From: Ignavibacteriales bacterium
Lineage (GTDB): Bacteria > Bacteroidota > Ignavibacteria > Ignavibacteriales > Ignavibacteriaceae
DNA length: 9,331 nucleotides
NCBI GenBank assembly: GCA_027349615.1
Contig: DAIEML010000082.1
Location: 1 to 9,331 of the forward strand
Direction: 5' to 3'
Positions 1-6,299 of the stretch are shown piece by piece. Made by a program: the position numbers and the translations under genes. The notes beneath the pieces were generated by a model. It saw only the letters and a list, made by a program, of their open reading frames with translations. It had not been told where the DNA came from and searched no databases. Positions within the stretch are counted from its first letter, which is position 1. Every line of letters begins with the position of its first letter.

Positions 1-599
1 GCTTTGTAAAAAATGCGGTTCAAGATGTTGATGAGAATTTGATTTTGTTTTTGAACGGCGAATCAGAAAAGCCGCAAGGCATAGTTGAGCTGATGGTTAA
101 AGATTCATCAAAATATTATGTAGTAACAAAAGCCGGAAGCAGAAGTGCAGTTGATTTGAAGAGCGCAATTGATGAGTTGAAGAGTGCCAAGGAGATACTC
201 GAAAATGAGTTTACTGTAATTGAATCTGTAGGATTAAGTGAGAGCGGAGGGGATGCAAAAAATATAGAGCGGATGAAAGTGAAATCGAGATTAACAGATG
301 TTGTAAGAATATTTGAGGCGATGAAGGAGTCGGAAATAATATCAAATAAAACTCCGGTAAAGGAATTTGCAGCGATGTTTTTCCATGAGCCAACTGAGAA
401 GTATTTATTTGAGAGAAATTATAATGCTACAAAAAGCCGTCTGAAGAATGATGGAAGCTCATCTAACAGTGACGAGCTGGTGGAGTTTATAATTTCGCTG
501 TTTGAAAGGAGTTTTCAGAGTAAAGAAGACGAAATTGAAAAAATAATAAGGAGATTAGAGAGGATACAAAAAAACAGCTTGCCTGTCAGAATTTGTTAA
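1..599 (+). CDS. Unrecognised protein, 3' part only (5' end outside window)
   Basis: The frame is open from base 3 to the TAA at 597-599 and has no stop back to the window edge. The first possible start (TTG at 39) has no ribosome site in front, so the gene most likely begins upstream. About 198 residues are visible. They are hydrophilic and rich in Glu, Lys and Ser, with no signal peptide or membrane segment and with helical, coiled-coil-like stretches (around codons 55-90 of the visible part and at the end). A middle segment with FEAMKESEIISNKTPVKEF resembles helical regions of Bacteroidota regulators and mobile-element proteins such as RteC, but this is only an impression and I assign no function. 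The last codons and the stop lie inside the 581-610 hairpin. The coding strand is more purine-rich than the metabolic genes to the right, which may point to an accessory origin. Confidence 0.7.
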   Translation, partial: FVKNAVQDVDENLILFLNGESEKPQGIVELMVKDSSKYYVVTKAGSRSAVDLKSAIDELKSAKEILENEFTVIESVGLSESGGDAKNIERMKVKSRLTDVVRIFEAMKESEIISNKTPVKEFAAMFFHEPTEKYLFERNYNATKSRLKNDGSSSNSDELVEFIISLFERSFQSKEDEIEKIIRRLERIQKNSLPVRIC

Positions 600-610
600 A
601 TTCGACAGGC
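581..610. terminator. Bidirectional intrinsic terminator between convergent genes
   Basis: A 7-bp stem (GCCTGTC at 581-587 with GACAGGC at 604-610) continues, after a single bulged A at 588, into a 6-bp stem (GAATTT 589-594 with AAATTC 598-603) closed by a GTT loop. On the - strand the hairpin is followed after five bases by a run of seven T (complement of A568-574), a good tail for ending transcription of the T9SS gene. On the + strand the tail (ATAATTTTAT) is weaker. The stop codon of the left gene (597-599) sits at the top of the hairpin, so the last six codons of that gene double as terminator stem. Confidence 0.75.
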
Positions 611-640
611 ATAATTTTATGAATACTAGTTTACATGAAA

Positions 641-2170
641 TTATTTCAACAAAGTCATTTTCATTACTTTACTGATATTACCAGCAGTTAATTTATAGAA
701 ATAAATTCCTGAAGATAAATTTGATGCATTGAATTGGACTCTGTGCAAGCCTGAACTCATCGGTTGGTTGATTAAAGTAGTTAACTTTTGTCCAAGAATA
801 TTGTAAATCGAAAGATTTACATTTGAGTTTTCGTTTATAGAAAATTCAATTGTTGTGCCCGGGTTGAAAGGGTTAGGGTAATTTTGTTTAAGACTAAAAT
901 TAATGGGCAGAGTAATTTTATTATTTGCTATACCGGTTATTGACTTATCCGAAGTAACGATATAAAAGCTGCTTACTTCACTTTGAGAAGCTGATAGAGT
1001 ATTGTTTGACGTGTTTACAGAAGTATTTGCCGCTTCAACCCATTGACTGTTCTGGTTATCCCAATATTTAACTTTCATATTGCCGGAATGAATATTGAAT
1101 CCGTTTGCCTGAAGGCTATCGAAGTGAAATTGAAAATTTACATTAGAGTTGAAATTCATGTGTCCGCCCATAGAACCGGATTGATTCATTTCATTCATTC
1201 CGTTTGAAGAAAATAAACCAACTTCGAAAGCAGCTATTGTATTTTGATTTGAATCTGCCGGAACATTTTGCGGAAAGACTTCCAATATTTGGCAGTAAAG
1301 CGAATCGGGCATCATTCCGCCGCCGCCCATCATACCGCCTTGATTCCAACCTGGATTGATTTCCATCCAATTAGTTGAATCGAAAGGATTATAGAAGCGC
1401 TGAGCTTGGCTCATGTTTTTATGAATCCAACCTCCGCCCATTCCGTTAGTCATATCACTTGAATCTCTCCAGACTTGACCGTTTATCTTATAAACGACCA
1501 CCATGTTCATATAATCGGTTCCTATTTTCCATCCAGAAATTGAAACGCTGCTGCCGCTAGACGGAAGCTTAGCGACGGCAGATGAAATGTACCATGGCGG
1601 GCCAAAGTTAAGAAAATAATCCGGCTTGCCGTCATTATTCGAATCGAGATAAAAATGATTGTACATAAAAGTTGAATCTACAAGGATGGTTCCGCTTAGA
1701 TTTATGCTTTGAATAGAATCGTGATTCCAACCAAAAGTGTAACCCATACCCATATGTCCGATGCCGCCCATCATTGAGTTTGTGCCCATATTATTCCATG
1801 AGGCATCGAAAGGGGAGCGCCAAAAATTTCCGTTAATAGAATAGACAACAACCATAGGCAAATAATCCAGCATGCCGCTGTACATTCCGCCGATAATTGT
1901 AACGGTATCTCCAACATTAGGCCTAACGGCAGCACTGCTGTCGGGTTTGTACCAGAACGGACCCATATTCAAAATATAATCGGGCTTATTGTCGCTGTTG
2001 GTGTCGAGATAATACATTCCGTTCATTGAAGATGAATCGGCGATTACTTTTCCGGAAATTGTAATTGATTTAAGAGAATCAGGATTAAAGTTTCCGCTGT
2101 GCATCATACCTTGACTGAACAAAATTGCTGCCGGTAATAACATAAGTGTAATCAAAAATTTAATACGCAT
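641..2170 (-). CDS. Secreted T9SS type A sorting-domain protein with tandem duplicated domain
   Basis: The 509-residue protein starts at the ATG complementary to 2168-2170. Residues 1-20 form a signal peptide (MRIKF, hydrophobic core, AILFSQ). Residues 31-118 and 151-235 are two copies of one domain: each runs D-S-(L/I)-x-S-I, SG, a DxNxDxxPDY loop (D56-D64 and D176-D184), a G-P-x-WY strand, MVVVY, and ends INGxxWR. The offset is 120 residues. The DxNxD loops resemble calcium-binding loops; the copies look beta-rich, perhaps OB-like. Linkers (about 125-150, 238-290, 323-338) are rich in Met, Gly, His and Asn. Residues 290-405 look like a further beta-sandwich. Residues 425-509 are the T9SS sorting domain (NYPNPFNP, IYNILGQ, SSGIYFYKL), which in this family sends the protein through the outer membrane and is cleaved off. 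There is only one cysteine (C293). The substrate is unknown; metal binding by the Met-rich linkers is inference. No Shine-Dalgarno is visible, which is usual in Bacteroidota. Confidence 0.9.
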   Translation of the reverse strand: MRIKFLITLMLLPAAILFSQGMMHSGNFNPDSLKSITISGKVIADSSSMNGMYYLDTNSDNKPDYILNMGPFWYKPDSSAAVRPNVGDTVTIIGGMYSGMLDYLPMVVVYSINGNFWRSPFDASWNNMGTNSMMGGIGHMGMGYTFGWNHDSIQSINLSGTILVDSTFMYNHFYLDSNNDGKPDYFLNFGPPWYISSAVAKLPSSGSSVSISGWKIGTDYMNMVVVYKINGQVWRDSSDMTNGMGGGWIHKNMSQAQRFYNPFDSTNWMEINPGWNQGGMMGGGGMMPDSLYCQILEVFPQNVPADSNQNTIAAFEVGLFSSNGMNEMNQSGSMGGHMNFNSNVNFQFHFDSLQANGFNIHSGNMKVKYWDNQNSQWVEAANTSVNTSNNTLSASQSEVSSFYIVTSDKSITGIANNKITLPINFSLKQNYPNPFNPGTTIEFSINENSNVNLSIYNILGQKLTTLINQPMSSGLHRVQFNASNLSSGIYFYKLTAGNISKVMKMTLLK

Positions 2171-2236
2171 ATTTATTTCTTTTTATTTAGTGATAAAATT
2201 ACTTTTTCTCTTTAAGAACGGGTTTATCTTAATAGA

Positions 2237-2273
2237 AGTTATCCTGTAGTAAGATTAATTGCCAAAAGGCAAT
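2237..2273 (-). promoter_or_regulatory. Candidate promoter with overlapping palindrome for the T9SS gene
   Basis: Read on the - strand, TTGGCA (complement of 2260-2265) is followed after 17 bases by ATAACT (complement of 2237-2242), a weak sigma70-like pair about 70 bases ahead of the ATG. The -35-like box lies within a perfect 6-bp palindrome with a 4-base spacer, ATTGCC at 2258-2263 and GGCAAT at 2268-2273. This could be an operator. On the + strand the same palindrome is followed by CATTTTT, so a small terminator remnant is an alternative. Confidence 0.25.
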
Positions 2274-2404
2274 CATTTTTAATGCCAGAATGGGATGTAG
2301 AAAATTCTTATGGGATTCAATAAATTCTAAAATTGATTGATAAGCAGGAGAAAAGAATAATCTGTTTTAAGAAAGGAAATCTTAGTTTTAATATTTTTTA
2401 CAGA

Positions 2405-2745
2405 TTATAATCCTAACGTTAAACCTACAGAAAAAGTAACTGCCGGTGAAAAATTGCTTAAGGCTGTGCTGCCGATTTCGGTTAGAAATAGGTTTTCATT
2501 TACTTTGTAATTTATTCCTAGCATTATTTGGCTTGGCGGTTGAAAGTTTTTTATTACTTCCGAGTAAACGCTTTAATAAAGAAGCGCAAATTTTCCCATC
2601 GTTTGAAGAATATACGAGACCAACAGAATACGGGAAAGGGTTCTCATATTTAATTCCATTGGAATTGCCGAAGTTTAAGCAGCTTAAATGGACAACTGCC
2701 ATTAATGGGTTGAGTTGATTTGAGAGATCGAAGTTTTTTAAAATT
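2405..2745 (-). pseudogene. Decayed outer-membrane beta-barrel protein, C-terminal fragment
   Basis: Reading the - strand from about 2745, one frame gives NFDLSNQLNPLMAVVHLS, then GIKYENPFPYSVGLVYSSND, the alternating hydrophobic/polar pattern of membrane beta-strands. Near 2560-2580 the sense moves to another frame, which gives VYSEVIKNFQPPSQIMLGIN, YKVNENLFLTEIG and finally AVTFSVGLTLGL before a TAA (complement of 2405-2407). The end, a beta-strand of alternating hydrophobic residues, is typical of outer-membrane barrels. The pieces resemble PorV/UPF0164-like barrel proteins of Bacteroidota and Ignavibacteriota in the way 'QP' turn, 'G.NYKVNENL' and the last strand follow each other. At least one frameshift and one stop in the joining frame break it, and no N-terminal half or signal peptide is present. 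Confidence 0.6.
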
Positions 2746-3167
2746 TTAATGAAGCGCCATAATTATACCGATAGTGCCGATTCCTATTCGGGTAGAGGCT
2801 CTTGGGAATTTTATATATGTATTTATTATAATATCAGAAAAGAAAATGTCTTTAAATATTAGTTGATAGAAAATTTTTTTTTTAGATTTTTCTTTGACAA
2901 TATTAAAGGCAACTAAGATAAACAGAGGATCATCTATTAATTCTTGAAAAAGTACTTTTAAGTATTTGTTAATAGGATCAGGTAAATCGTTAATATCCTC
3001 TTTAGTTAAAAATGCTGCAAGTTGAATAATATCATTTTTATGATTTCTTAAATTGCTGTTATCGATTTTTGAAACTGTCTGCTGCCGTGATATTAAATCT
3101 TAGAGAAAATCACTTATAAAGAGACTTTTAATAGTCGGATACGGAATATATAAGGAACCGAAAAATT
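2746..3167 (-). pseudogene. Decayed nucleotidyltransferase-like gene (AbiEii-type C-terminal half)
   Basis: On the - strand the frame ending at TAA (complement of 2746-2748) is open back to a TAA at 3100-3102, about 117 codons with no ATG, GTG or TTG start before the last few codons. It reads SRQQTVSKIDNSNLRNHKND, then IIQLAAFLTKEDINDLPDPI and NKYLKVLFQELIDD. This matches, from memory of the family, the AbiEii-type nucleotidyltransferase pattern 'R..G..vdSk.IkKHkNDVfRLa.LL.p....LP..I..Dl..F'. The same frame continues upstream of the stop with IPYPTIKSLFISDFL, corresponding to the family's 'P..li.LKa.A.LDL' segment, so the TAA at 3100-3102 looks like a true nonsense mutation. The N-terminal catalytic half is missing. 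The final ~25 codons before 2746 are probably read-through beyond the old end. Family assignment is moderate; non-coding status is strong. Confidence 0.5.
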
Positions 3168-3189
3168 AAACGCTCTGAATTGAAAAAAC

Positions 3190-3234
3190 GGGCTAAAACC
3201 TACGCTATTTTGTAAGTAAAGTATAGGCTTCATT
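3190..3234. repeat. Possible degenerate REP-like inverted repeat
   Basis: AAACCTA (3196-3202) can pair with TAGGCTT (3224-3230) with one mismatch, and the left arm is preceded by CGGGCTA, similar to the GGGCT..AGCCC hairpins of REP elements in many bacteria. Only one copy is visible, so repeat status cannot be shown from this window. A 39-codon frame crosses it on the - strand (3114-3233), but it has no family resemblance that I trust. Confidence 0.2.
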
Positions 3235-3293
3235 AATAATAATTAAAACATTTTTTATTAAATGAAATTTCTACGTCCCTTCAGCATTTTAGT

Positions 3294-3301
3294 TATATTT
3301 G
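3294..3301 (+). promoter_or_regulatory. Bacteroidota-type -7 box (TATATTTG) for the ABC operon
   Basis: TATATTTG fits the TAnnTTTG consensus of the primary sigma factor of Bacteroidota. Transcription would start near 3308, giving a leader of about 28 bases before the ATG at 3336. A matching TTTG box about 19 bases upstream is not evident. The leader is A-rich with no Shine-Dalgarno. Confidence 0.4.
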
Positions 3302-3335
3302 TAATATATAAACAAAAAAACTTGGCAAATAAATA

Positions 3336-4283
3336 ATGAACTCACTTGCAATAGAAACTTCCGCATTAACAAAAGTATATTTATCGGCTTTCAGAAAACA
3401 GAAAGTTGAAGCACTAACTAATTTGAATCTTCAAATTTCAACTGGAATGATTTTCGGTCTTCTTGGACCAAACGGTGCCGGAAAGACTACATTAATTAAA
3501 TTATTACTCGGAATAACTTTTCCTACTTCCGGCAGTGCTTCAATTTTAGGAGAAGAAATTTCCGGTTACAAAATGAAATATAAAATTGGCTATTTACCAG
3601 AGAATCATAAATACCCGTCATACCTTAGCGGAGGAGAAGTTTTACAATTCTATGGCAAGCTTAGCGGCATGGAATCTAATGAACTTAGTAAAAAGATAGA
3701 TGAACTTTTGGAGCTAGTGCAGCTTACAAAATGGAAAAAAACAAAAATTAAGAATTACTCAAAAGGAATGATGCAAAGATTAGGGCTTGCACAAGCGCTT
3801 GTTAATAATCCGGAATTAATTTTTCTTGATGAACCAACAGACGGAGTTGATCCAATCGGAAGAAAAGAAATAAGAGATATTTTAATTGAACTAAAAAATA
3901 AAGGGAAAACTATTTTCCTTAATAGTCATTTACTTTCTGAAGTTGAATTGATAACTGATAGAGTCGGAATTTTGAATAAGGGAATACTATTACGCGAAGG
4001 CGATGTAAAAGAAATGACGCAAAATAAAGAAGAATATAAAATCAGCATTGAAGGTGATTCTATTGAAAAATTAGATAATGAAATTTTGAAGAAAGCTGGT
4101 TTTGCAAAAATGAATCAAGATTATTATTCGTTCAAAGTGGAAAACACGAATGAGTTAAATAAAATTCTTGATCTTCTGCGGAACAATGGAATTGTAATTA
4201 AGGAAATGGTTCAGCAAAAAAGTTCTCTTGAAGAGATTTTTATTTCATTAATTAAGGAAGCTGATAAGGAGAAAGCTCAATGA
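3336..4283 (+). CDS. ABC transporter ATP-binding protein (ABC-2 exporter type)
   Basis: This 315-residue cytoplasmic ATPase powers the exporter formed with the permease encoded next. Walker A is GPNGAGKTT (residues 44-52), the signature is YSKGM followed by MQRLGLAQAL (141-154), Walker B is LIFLDEP (161-167), the D-loop is at G170-V171-D172, and the H-loop is H198 in NSHLL. The Q-loop position reads YLPEN (86-90), with Glu where many ABC proteins have Gln; this is common in the CcmA/ABC-2 group. Residues about 220-315 form the small C-terminal domain (DUF4162-like) typical of these ATPases, ending in a charged tail. Its stop overlaps the permease start by four bases (ATGA, 4280-4283), so the two are translationally coupled. 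The substrate cannot be inferred; drug, lipid, polysaccharide or Nos-type (NosF) roles are all compatible. Confidence 0.95.
   Translation: MNSLAIETSALTKVYLSAFRKQKVEALTNLNLQISTGMIFGLLGPNGAGKTTLIKLLLGITFPTSGSASILGEEISGYKMKYKIGYLPENHKYPSYLSGGEVLQFYGKLSGMESNELSKKIDELLELVQLTKWKKTKIKNYSKGMMQRLGLAQALVNNPELIFLDEPTDGVDPIGRKEIRDILIELKNKGKTIFLNSHLLSEVELITDRVGILNKGILLREGDVKEMTQNKEEYKISIEGDSIEKLDNEILKKAGFAKMNQDYYSFKVENTNELNKILDLLRNNGIVIKEMVQQKSSLEEIFISLIKEADKEKAQ
4266..4271 (+). promoter_or_regulatory. Shine-Dalgarno AAGGAG for the ABC permease
   Basis: AAGGAG lies 8 bases before the ATG at 4280, within the end of the ATPase gene. It supports that start and shows that anti-SD-directed initiation is used in this organism. 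Confidence 0.75.
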
Positions 4284-5095
4284 AAAATATATGGATAATG
4301 ACATGGTATACTTTAAGAGAAGCAATGGCAAGAAAAGTTTTTATGTTTTTCTTAACAATTTCTGCGGTTGTAATTATTATTGCGGCGCTTGTTCTCGGAC
4401 TGTCCGATAAAGCATCATTATCAGTAAACGTTAGCGGCGCTAATATGCAATTTGCTAATCCAATTAATTTTATTGAGATGATGATTATCTCACCGCTATC
4501 CGGTTTGTGTCTTCTGCTTGCAATTTTTGCAAGTGCAAGCTTCGTTCCGATTATGCTGGAAAAAGGAAACATTGACCTTCTTTTATCAAAGCCAGTTTCG
4601 CGAGATCAATTATTATGGGGAAAATATTTCGGCGGAATATTAGTCGTACTCATTAACATTGCTTTTTTGGTTATTGGAGTGTGGGCTATTATTTCAATTA
4701 AATTTTCATATTGGGATTTTTCATTCCTCTTAATCATACTTGTAATAACTTTCACTTTTGCAGTTTTATATTCCATTATAGTTTTACTCGGAGTTCTTTC
4801 AAAAGGCTCAACCCTTGGGATGATGGTCGCATATTTTATTTATATAATTCTCAGTCCGCTTCTTTTTATAGCAAAGGACAAATTACTAATATACATGCAA
4901 AGTGATTTTCTAAAATCGCTGATTAAAGGTATATATTACGTCGTTCCTAAAACTCATGAATTAATGGAACAAGTAATGAAGCAATTAGCATCTGGGAATG
5001 GAATCGATAACTATCAACCGATATTAACTTCACTAGCGTTTCTGATTTTAACTATGGGAATAACTATCTCAATATTTAGAAAAAAAGATTTTTAA
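4280..5095 (+). CDS. ABC-2 family transporter permease
   Basis: The 271-residue integral membrane protein has six likely transmembrane helices (about 20-40, 70-90, 117-140, 146-171, 177-197, 248-266), the usual ABC-2 exporter topology. The start is a cytoplasmic helix (TLREAMARKVF) like that of NosY-type and other ABC-2 permeases. The segment EKGNIDLLLSKPVSRDQLLW (94-113), between helices 2 and 3, is the family's characteristic 'G..e.lLs.PvsR..ll.gK' motif, which contacts the ATPase. It ends in a positively charged tail (IFRKKDF). It forms the transport channel with the coupled ATPase upstream. No periplasmic adaptor or outer-membrane channel is encoded beside it, so simple inner-membrane export is likely. 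NosY is a possible identity, but no nosD, nosL or nosZ is present in the window. Confidence 0.92.
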   Translation: MKNIWIMTWYTLREAMARKVFMFFLTISAVVIIIAALVLGLSDKASLSVNVSGANMQFANPINFIEMMIISPLSGLCLLLAIFASASFVPIMLEKGNIDLLLSKPVSRDQLLWGKYFGGILVVLINIAFLVIGVWAIISIKFSYWDFSFLLIILVITFTFAVLYSIIVLLGVLSKGSTLGMMVAYFIYIILSPLLFIAKDKLLIYMQSDFLKSLIKGIYYVVPKTHELMEQVMKQLASGNGIDNYQPILTSLAFLILTMGITISIFRKKDF

Positions 5096-5104
5096 TTTTT
5101 ACGA

Positions 5105-5125
5105 TGTTGAAAACTATCTTCAACA
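5105..5125 (+). terminator. Weak hairpin after the ABC operon
   Basis: TGTTGAA (5105-5111) pairs perfectly with TTCAACA (5119-5125) around a 7-base loop, 10 bases after the permease stop. No continuous T-run follows (AAAATTATTTTG), so termination strength is doubtful. A second, AT-only hairpin is at 5181-5196 (TCAAAA/TTTTGA). Confidence 0.35.
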
Positions 5126-5278
5126 AAAATTATTTTGAATAAAAACTTTTTTGTTTTACTGATTTAATATTCAACGATCGTCAAAAGATTTTTTGAAAAT
5201 AATTCTATTATTAAATAAGTAGATAATTAAAAGTGAAACAATAAGTGAAGAATTAAATAATTGAGCATAAGTGAAATA

Positions 5279-5305
5279 TTGGCATAATATTTGGCGAAAT
5301 ATAAT
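5279..5305 (+). promoter_or_regulatory. Candidate promoter of the hydroxyacyl-CoA dehydrogenase/ackA operon
   Basis: TTGGCA (5279-5284), then six bases, then TTGG (5291-5294) resembles a sigma54 -24/-12 element (YTGGCAC-N5-TTGC), with the spacing right but the C of TTGC replaced by G. Overlapping it, TTGGCA with TATAAT (5300-5305) at 15-base spacing resembles a sigma70 promoter with a short spacer. Either would start transcription about 25-30 bases before the ATG at 5336. Confidence 0.35.
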
Positions 5306-5335
5306 GACAGCTGTATGAAAAACTAGGAAACAAAT

Positions 5336-6274
5336 ATGCAAGAACAGAATTTAAAGTTAGAAGATTTACTTGGGAAAACGAAAATTTCCGATGACACTAA
5401 AGGCGTAATTAATAATGTCGCAATTATTGGTGCTGGAATTATGGGGCAAGGAATAGCACACACAATTGCAGCTTCGGGAATTGATGTGTTGGTTATTGAA
5501 AAAGATACTAATCATCTTGATAAAGCGAAACAGGAACTTTCAGAAACAATTGATAGAGAAATAAAACGCTGGGCTCTTACAAGATCAGAAAAGAAATCCA
5601 TTTTAAGCAGAATAAAATGGGAAATTTCATTGACTAAAGTTGCCGAATACGATTTAATAATAGAAGCAGTTGATGAAGATTTTAATCTTAAGCAATTGAT
5701 TTTTGCAGAACTGGATTCGCTGGCAAAGAAAGAAACAATTTTCGTTTCAAATACTTCAACATTGAGCTTAACAAAATTAGCTGAAACAACCAGCAGACCG
5801 GATAAAATTATCGGAATGCATTTTCTTCATCCGGTTCCCAAAGTTCCGCTTGTAGAACTTGTAAAATGTCTTCACACATCAAACGAAACGGTTGAGCAAG
5901 TAAAAAGTTTTGCTGCTAAAATCGGCAAAACACCGGTTGAGGTTTATGAATATCCAGGATTTGTAACTACAAGAGCCATCGTTCCATTATTAAATGAGGC
6001 AATGTATATTCTGCTAGAAGGAGTTGCAACAGCAAATGATATTGATACAGCGATGAAGCTTGGATATAATTTTCAATACGGTCCTCTTGAAATGGCAGAT
6101 ATGATGGGGCTTGACGAAGTTTTAGCTTGGATGGAAACATTATGGAAAACTCTTGGGGAACCTCGCTACCGTGCTTGTCCAATTTTACGCAAACTTGTTC
6201 GTGAAAGAAAACTAGGAAAGAAAACCGGAGAAGGTTTTTATAAATATGATGAAAACGGACAAATAATTATTTAA
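5336..6274 (+). CDS. 3-hydroxyacyl-CoA dehydrogenase (3-hydroxybutyryl-CoA dehydrogenase type)
   Basis: The 312-residue cytoplasmic enzyme should interconvert 3-hydroxyacyl-CoA and 3-oxoacyl-CoA with NAD(H), as in beta-oxidation or butyrate-type fermentation. Residues 28-57 are the NAD-binding beta-alpha-beta unit (GAGIMG at 32-37, acidic E55). The catalytic Ser141 (SNTSTL), His162 (GMHFLHPVP) and Glu174 (VELV) have the spacing of the human enzyme's S137/H158/E170. From about P207 the C-terminal dimerisation domain follows (PGFVTTR, GPLEMADMMGLD, KTGEGFYKY). At the place of the conserved Asn (PGF-x-VNR, N208 in human) this protein has Thr212, an unusual change. It also has an extra ~26-residue N-terminal arm before the Rossmann fold. 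The start is supported by AGGA seven bases upstream. Acetate kinase follows after 25 bp with no terminator, so the two are probably co-transcribed. Confidence 0.93.
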   Translation: MQEQNLKLEDLLGKTKISDDTKGVINNVAIIGAGIMGQGIAHTIAASGIDVLVIEKDTNHLDKAKQELSETIDREIKRWALTRSEKKSILSRIKWEISLTKVAEYDLIIEAVDEDFNLKQLIFAELDSLAKKETIFVSNTSTLSLTKLAETTSRPDKIIGMHFLHPVPKVPLVELVKCLHTSNETVEQVKSFAAKIGKTPVEVYEYPGFVTTRAIVPLLNEAMYILLEGVATANDIDTAMKLGYNFQYGPLEMADMMGLDEVLAWMETLWKTLGEPRYRACPILRKLVRERKLGKKTGEGFYKYDENGQIII

Positions 6275-6299
6275 GATTTGAACGAAGAAAGAATTTGTT

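Larger units (their letters stand above)
2171..3335. other. 1.16-kb stretch without an intact gene; holds decayed genes
   Basis: No frame here carries a credible intact gene. The content, left to right, is: the regulatory region of the T9SS gene (to about 2280); unassigned AT-rich sequence (2280-2404); the decayed end of a beta-barrel protein gene on the - strand (2405-2745); a decayed nucleotidyltransferase-like gene on the - strand (2746-3167); a possible REP-like inverted repeat (3190-3234); and the promoter and leader of the ABC operon (about 3290-3335). Homopolymer A/T runs (for example T at 2875-2883) fit decay. The + strand frame at 2446-2718 is the mirror image of the decayed beta-barrel gene, not a gene. 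Confidence 0.6.

Noticed and set aside
2446..2718. A + strand reading frame of 90 codons (with a 68-codon frame opposite)
   Set aside because: It has no ribosome site or family resemblance, and the opposite strand reads as a decayed beta-barrel gene that explains the open frame.
2749..2856. A 35-codon + strand frame (MKRHNYTDSADSY..., with GRGSWEFYI)
   Set aside because: It has no Shine-Dalgarno or recognisable homology and overlaps the end of the decayed nucleotidyltransferase frame; it is more likely chance or repeat-derived.
3114..3233. A 39-codon - strand frame crossing the REP-like repeat
   Set aside because: Composition and position suggest translated non-coding repeat and pseudogene sequence; no start signal is seen.
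3336..5095. The ABC pair as part of a nitrous-oxide (nosFY) cluster
   Set aside because: The proteins are of that general type, but no other nos gene is present, and ABC-2 pairs of this kind serve many substrates.
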